Positions 6,657 through 8,381 of a stretch of DNA of 8,381 nt are shown here, one piece after another (the first letter of the stretch is position 1; each line of letters starts with the position of its first letter). The stretch lies in assembly GCA_030673995.1 (NCBI GenBank), contig DAOUYU010000072.1, forward strand, positions 1 through 8,381, in the 5' to 3' direction. A model generated the notes under the pieces. It was not told the DNA's origin, searched no databases, and saw only the letters and a list, made by a program, of their open reading frames with translations. The position numbers and the translations under genes are program-made. Source of the stretch: Candidatus Aminicenantota bacterium. Its GTDB lineage: Bacteria; Acidobacteriota; Aminicenantia; Aminicenantales; Aminicenantaceae.

Positions 6657-6745
6657 TATTCCTTTCCTTTTATTTTTTCCTGGGCCAGAGCAGCGGCTCC
6701 CACGATTCCCGCCTTATTCCCGAGGGCTGCCTTTACGATTTTCAA
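6656..6745 (-). pseudogene. C-terminal remnant of a ROK-family sugar kinase (glucokinase-like)
   Basis: Between rpe and pgi, a 29-codon minus-strand frame ends in TAA at 6656-6658 and contains IVKAALGNKAGIVGAAALAQE. This is the typical last helix of ROK glucokinases (pattern LGxxAGxxGAAxLA). The frame is closed upstream by TAA at 6749-6751, has no ATG and no ribosome binding site; only a TTG at 6743-6745 could start it. The rest of the gene (normally about 300 codons) is gone. The kinase-like sequence begins exactly where the rpe frame stops, as expected if a deletion joined the end of rpe to the end of the kinase gene. The one-base overlap between its stop and the pgi start is kept. The identification rests on a short motif but is distinctive; function is surely lost. 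Confidence 0.7.
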
Positions 6746-7377
6746 TTTTTACTTACCAAACTTCCCAGTATGTCCAATTTCTCCTTTATATTCTCTGATT
6801 TAACAATGTAAGAACCGGAAACAAACATGTTCGCTCCTGCTGTATTGACTTCCTCGATCGTATCCGGCGTTATTCCGCCATCAACCTCAATATCCAGTTC
6901 CGGCTGTAATTCTCTAAGCTCCCTTATTTTCGCCATGGTTTCGGGCAGGAATTTGCTGCCGTAAAAGCCTGGATGGACTGTCATGATCAATACCTGGTCA
7001 ATTCTGTCCAGATAGTCTCTGATCTGTTCAATGCCCGTTTCGGGATTTAGAGCAAAAGCGACTTTTTTTCCCTTATCCCTGGCAGATTCTATGATCCGCT
7101 CAGGATTATTTACCGACTCGACATGAGCTATTATTGTATCAACCTTCATCCAGTTGGCATCGATCCACTTTCCTGGATTTTCGATCATTAAATGGGCTTC
7201 ATACTGACATTTTCTCTGGGGTAGTCTGAAATCAAAATCAAGGGAATGATTAGGCACGAATTTTCCATCCATTACATCAAGCTGTAAAAGACCGGCGGAA
7301 TCTTTGATCCTGGAAAGAATATCATCCAATTCTTTTTGTGTCTTGGCAATCACTGCGGGAATAATGACTTTTATCAT
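6742..7377 (-). CDS. rpe: Ribulose-phosphate 3-epimerase, divergent
   Basis: 211 residues, the normal length for this TIM barrel. Interconverts ribulose 5-phosphate and xylulose 5-phosphate in the pentose phosphate pathway. Visible barrel motifs: LDVMDGKFVPN (33-43, metal ligand Asp34), YEAHLMIENP (59-68, His62), ALNPETGIE (109-117), VLIMTVHPGFYGSKF (129-143) and IEVDGGI (163-169, catalytic Asp166), followed by the phosphate-binding VSGSYI (186-191). The metal-ligand histidine normally just before DVMDG (IHVDVMDG) is Gln32, and the usual N-terminal SILSAD is replaced by AVIAKT. Similar Q-type sequences occur, as I recall, in several uncultured lineages, so activity is likely but not certain. 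GAGAGG (7383-7388) lies 5 bases before the ATG. It is the first gene of the operon with the kinase remnant and pgi. Confidence 0.85.
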   Translation of the reverse strand: MIKVIIPAVIAKTQKELDDILSRIKDSAGLLQLDVMDGKFVPNHSLDFDFRLPQRKCQYEAHLMIENPGKWIDANWMKVDTIIAHVESVNNPERIIESARDKGKKVAFALNPETGIEQIRDYLDRIDQVLIMTVHPGFYGSKFLPETMAKIRELRELQPELDIEVDGGITPDTIEEVNTAGANMFVSGSYIVKSENIKEKLDILGSLVSKN

Positions 7378-7382
7378 TGTTT

Positions 7383-7475
7383 CCTCTCATAATTGGCTCC
7401 TCTTGAATCCCATTGGCATAATTCACTCCAAAACCGAGAAGCGCAAGGGGAATTTCTTGCCTTAAAGGAGCCTAA
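7383..7475 (-). promoter_or_regulatory. Structured 5' leader of the rpe operon
   Basis: From the predicted start of transcription (about 7478) to the rpe ATG is about 100 nt. An outer stem pairs TTaGGCTCCT (7475-7466) with AGGAGCCAA (7401-7393): 9 bp with one bulged A. Inside, AAGGCAAG (7463-7456) pairs with CTTGCgCTT (7447-7439): 8 bp with one bulged G. The downstream outer arm ends 4 bases before the GAGAGG ribosome binding site, a position that could affect translation. No known riboswitch class was recognised. Confidence 0.4.
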
Positions 7476-7484
7476 CCGTTTTTA

Positions 7485-7513
7485 GCTATAGCAAAGGAAA
7501 TATCCGATGTCAA
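7485..7513 (-). promoter_or_regulatory. Sigma70-like promoter for the rpe operon
   Basis: On the minus strand: a consensus -35 TTGACA (7513-7508), exactly 17 bases of spacer, and -10 TATAGC (7490-7485, four of six consensus positions including the first four). It points at rpe and predicts a leader of about 100 nt. This is the best promoter match in the window. Confidence 0.6.
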
Positions 7514-7572
7514 TCGAAATCAAAATAAATCATTTCATTGTCTTTTACAATAAACCTTTTTTTCTATCTATC

Positions 7573-7619
7573 CCTATACACAGAGAATGTCCTATGTGTG
7601 GATCTGTGTTTTTTATAGG
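7573..7619. terminator. Hairpin downstream of the 166-residue secreted protein gene
   Basis: CCTAT-ACACAGA (7573-7584) pairs with TCTGTGT-TTTTT-ATAGG (7603-7619): 12 bp with a five-base bulge. It lies 20 bases past the stop of the minus-strand gene and could end or stabilise that transcript, although no T run follows on the minus strand. On the plus strand the inner 7-bp stem is followed by six T, a terminator-like shape, but no plus-strand gene lies upstream of it. Confidence 0.4.
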
Positions 7620-7638
7620 AGCTAGACTATGAAGAGAT

Positions 7639-8139
7639 TTATTTTTTCTTCTTCTTTTCAAATTTTTTCTGGAACTCCTCTTTCAGCTTGGCTTTGCGCT
7701 CTATATTATCCAGATACAACCGGAGATTCAATATTTCCTCTGCTAACGCATCGGCGATGGCACCAATGCCTCCTTTTCCTTCGAAATGAAACTCTTCGCC
7801 CGTTACATCCTCGATAAATCGACTGCTTTCCCTTTTGATCAGCGGACCTAAGATGCCTTCAGGGTCTTCGACAATCGCAAGTTTAAGGACCATAAGAAGC
7901 CTAGTGTACCTCTTAAAAAACACAGGATCGATCATCGCCTGCACTTTGGACTTTTTGACTTCAGCCATCAGCTCTTGAAGGAACGGTTCTACCTTTTTTG
8001 GACCTCCTGTCCCCTTCTCAGCCATATCCTGAAAAAAAACAATGATTTTATCCAAAAGAGCATAACCGGCCTTGTCTGCGGCAAAGAGATTCGTACAAAA
8101 CAAACCGATGAAAATAAAAAGAATAATTTTGCGAGCCAT
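7639..8139 (-). CDS. Secreted or periplasmic protein of unknown function
   Basis: 166 residues; I do not recognise the family. The N terminus MARKIILFIFIGLFCTNLFA-AD is a clear Sec signal peptide, probably cut after Ala20 or Ala21. Cys15 does not sit in a lipobox, so it is not an evident lipoprotein. The mature part is mostly helical and charged, with VEPFLQELMAEVKKSKVQAMIDPVF (about 50-74), YTRLLMVLKLAI (78-89), a short glycine stretch GKGGIGAIAD (121-130) and a C-terminal amphipathic, Lys/Glu-rich helix ending in five lysines. A near-perfect AAAGGAGG (8146-8153) lies 6 bases before the ATG, within the end of the upstream gene. The start is only one base past that gene's stop, so the two are almost certainly co-transcribed and translationally coupled. 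The poly-lysine end may bind something acidic such as nucleic acid or a membrane surface; this is a guess. Confidence 0.75.
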   Translation of the reverse strand: MARKIILFIFIGLFCTNLFAADKAGYALLDKIIVFFQDMAEKGTGGPKKVEPFLQELMAEVKKSKVQAMIDPVFFKRYTRLLMVLKLAIVEDPEGILGPLIKRESSRFIEDVTGEEFHFEGKGGIGAIADALAEEILNLRLYLDNIERKAKLKEEFQKKFEKKKKK

Positions 8140-8140
8140 T

Positions 8141-8381
8141 TTAGACCTCCTTTATCTTTTTTAAGATCTGGGAAAAGAATTGAAAAAAATCTTTATCCCT
8201 TTTTTGTATTTTAATTTCCTTGTTTATATCTAATGAGTCGGTGGCTTTTCTCTGTTTCTCAGCCCGTAATTTCGAAAGAACCTGGCTCAATACACCAGAC
8301 AGGTCTTTTTTGGAAAGTCCTTCATGGAATAGAGAAAAAAGAACTCGTTCTAAAGACCATTCAAGTTTGACATACCTATCA
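8141..8381 (-). CDS. C-terminal part of an unrecognised protein (5' end outside the window)
   Basis: The minus-strand frame is open from the right edge to TAA at 8141-8143: 79 codons, beginning DRYVKLEWSLERVLFSLFHEGLS. The stop lies one base before the start of the secreted-protein gene, and that gene's ribosome binding site is inside this one, a typical operon junction. The visible part is rich in Lys, Leu and Phe. It has a helical LERVLFSLFHEGLSKKDLSGVLSQ stretch and ends in a basic amphipathic segment FFQFFSQILKKIKEV. No domain is recognised. Codon-level continuity and the tight junction make it a real gene rather than a chance frame. Confidence 0.65.
   Translation of the reverse strand, partial: DRYVKLEWSLERVLFSLFHEGLSKKDLSGVLSQVLSKLRAEKQRKATDSLDINKEIKIQKRDKDFFQFFSQILKKIKEV

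Noticed and set aside
6656..6745. A genuine small protein starting at TTG 6743-6745
   Set aside because: There is no ribosome binding site before the TTG, and the peptide is exactly the terminal helix of a much longer kinase family, so a remnant is more likely.
7573..7619. Terminator of a plus-strand small RNA
   Set aside because: The inner stem followed by six T looks right, but I found no plus-strand promoter or gene in the preceding 200 bases, so I list it only as a hairpin past the minus-strand gene.
7629..7817. Plus-strand 62-codon frame with AGGAG before its ATG
   Set aside because: It lies almost entirely antisense to the secreted-protein gene, its composition is low-complexity at the start, and it has no recognisable domain. 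The minus-strand gene has a signal peptide and a near-perfect ribosome binding site.

Overview
The window reads as a chromosomal segment of a Gram-negative-type bacterium, probably an uncultured lineage. Supporting features are a membrane-anchored DUF3014 protein, a secreted protein with a Sec signal peptide, strong GGAGG-type ribosome binding sites and moderate base composition. The DUF3014 protein, the Tal-Pgi-type isomerase and the divergent ribulose-phosphate epimerase would fit something near Acidobacteriota/Aminicenantia or a similar deep lineage. That placement is a weak inference: there is no rRNA or other reliable marker.

Layout. Positions 1-2134 (+) carry two adjacent glycosyltransferases: the 3' part of a GT-B family 4-type enzyme, then a GT-A-type enzyme. 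They look like the end of a surface-polysaccharide or glycoconjugate cluster. A membrane-anchored DUF3014 protein (2197-3015, -) converges on them. A divergent intergenic region (3016-3258) then leads to a PurF-like phosphoribosyltransferase (3259-4665, +) whose glutaminase active site is lost. The gap at 4661-4958 is packed with inverted repeats: a hairpin on the stop codon, a 99-bp imperfect palindrome, and a segment with two mutually exclusive stems. Beyond it lies a minus-strand carbohydrate operon: ribulose-phosphate 3-epimerase (6742-7377), a C-terminal scrap of a ROK-family sugar kinase (6656-6745), and a stand-alone glucose-6-phosphate isomerase of the Tal-Pgi type (4959-6656). A good sigma70-like promoter (TTGACA, 17 bp, TATAGC) and a foldable leader of about 100 nt precede it. 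The right end holds two unrecognised minus-strand genes: a secreted 166-residue protein and, one base upstream, the C-terminal end of another protein running off the window.

How the genes fit together. Rpe and Pgi link the pentose phosphate pathway and glycolysis, and the kinase scrap implies that the ancestral operon also made glucose 6-phosphate. The glycosyltransferases would consume sugar nucleotides derived from the same pool. PurF and Rpe/Pgi are connected only loosely, through ribose 5-phosphate and PRPP. I see no rRNA, tRNA, CRISPR array, transposase or phage gene. The least explained parts are the structured intergenic stretch 4661-4953, the glutaminase-dead PurF homologue, the kinase remnant and the rpe leader.
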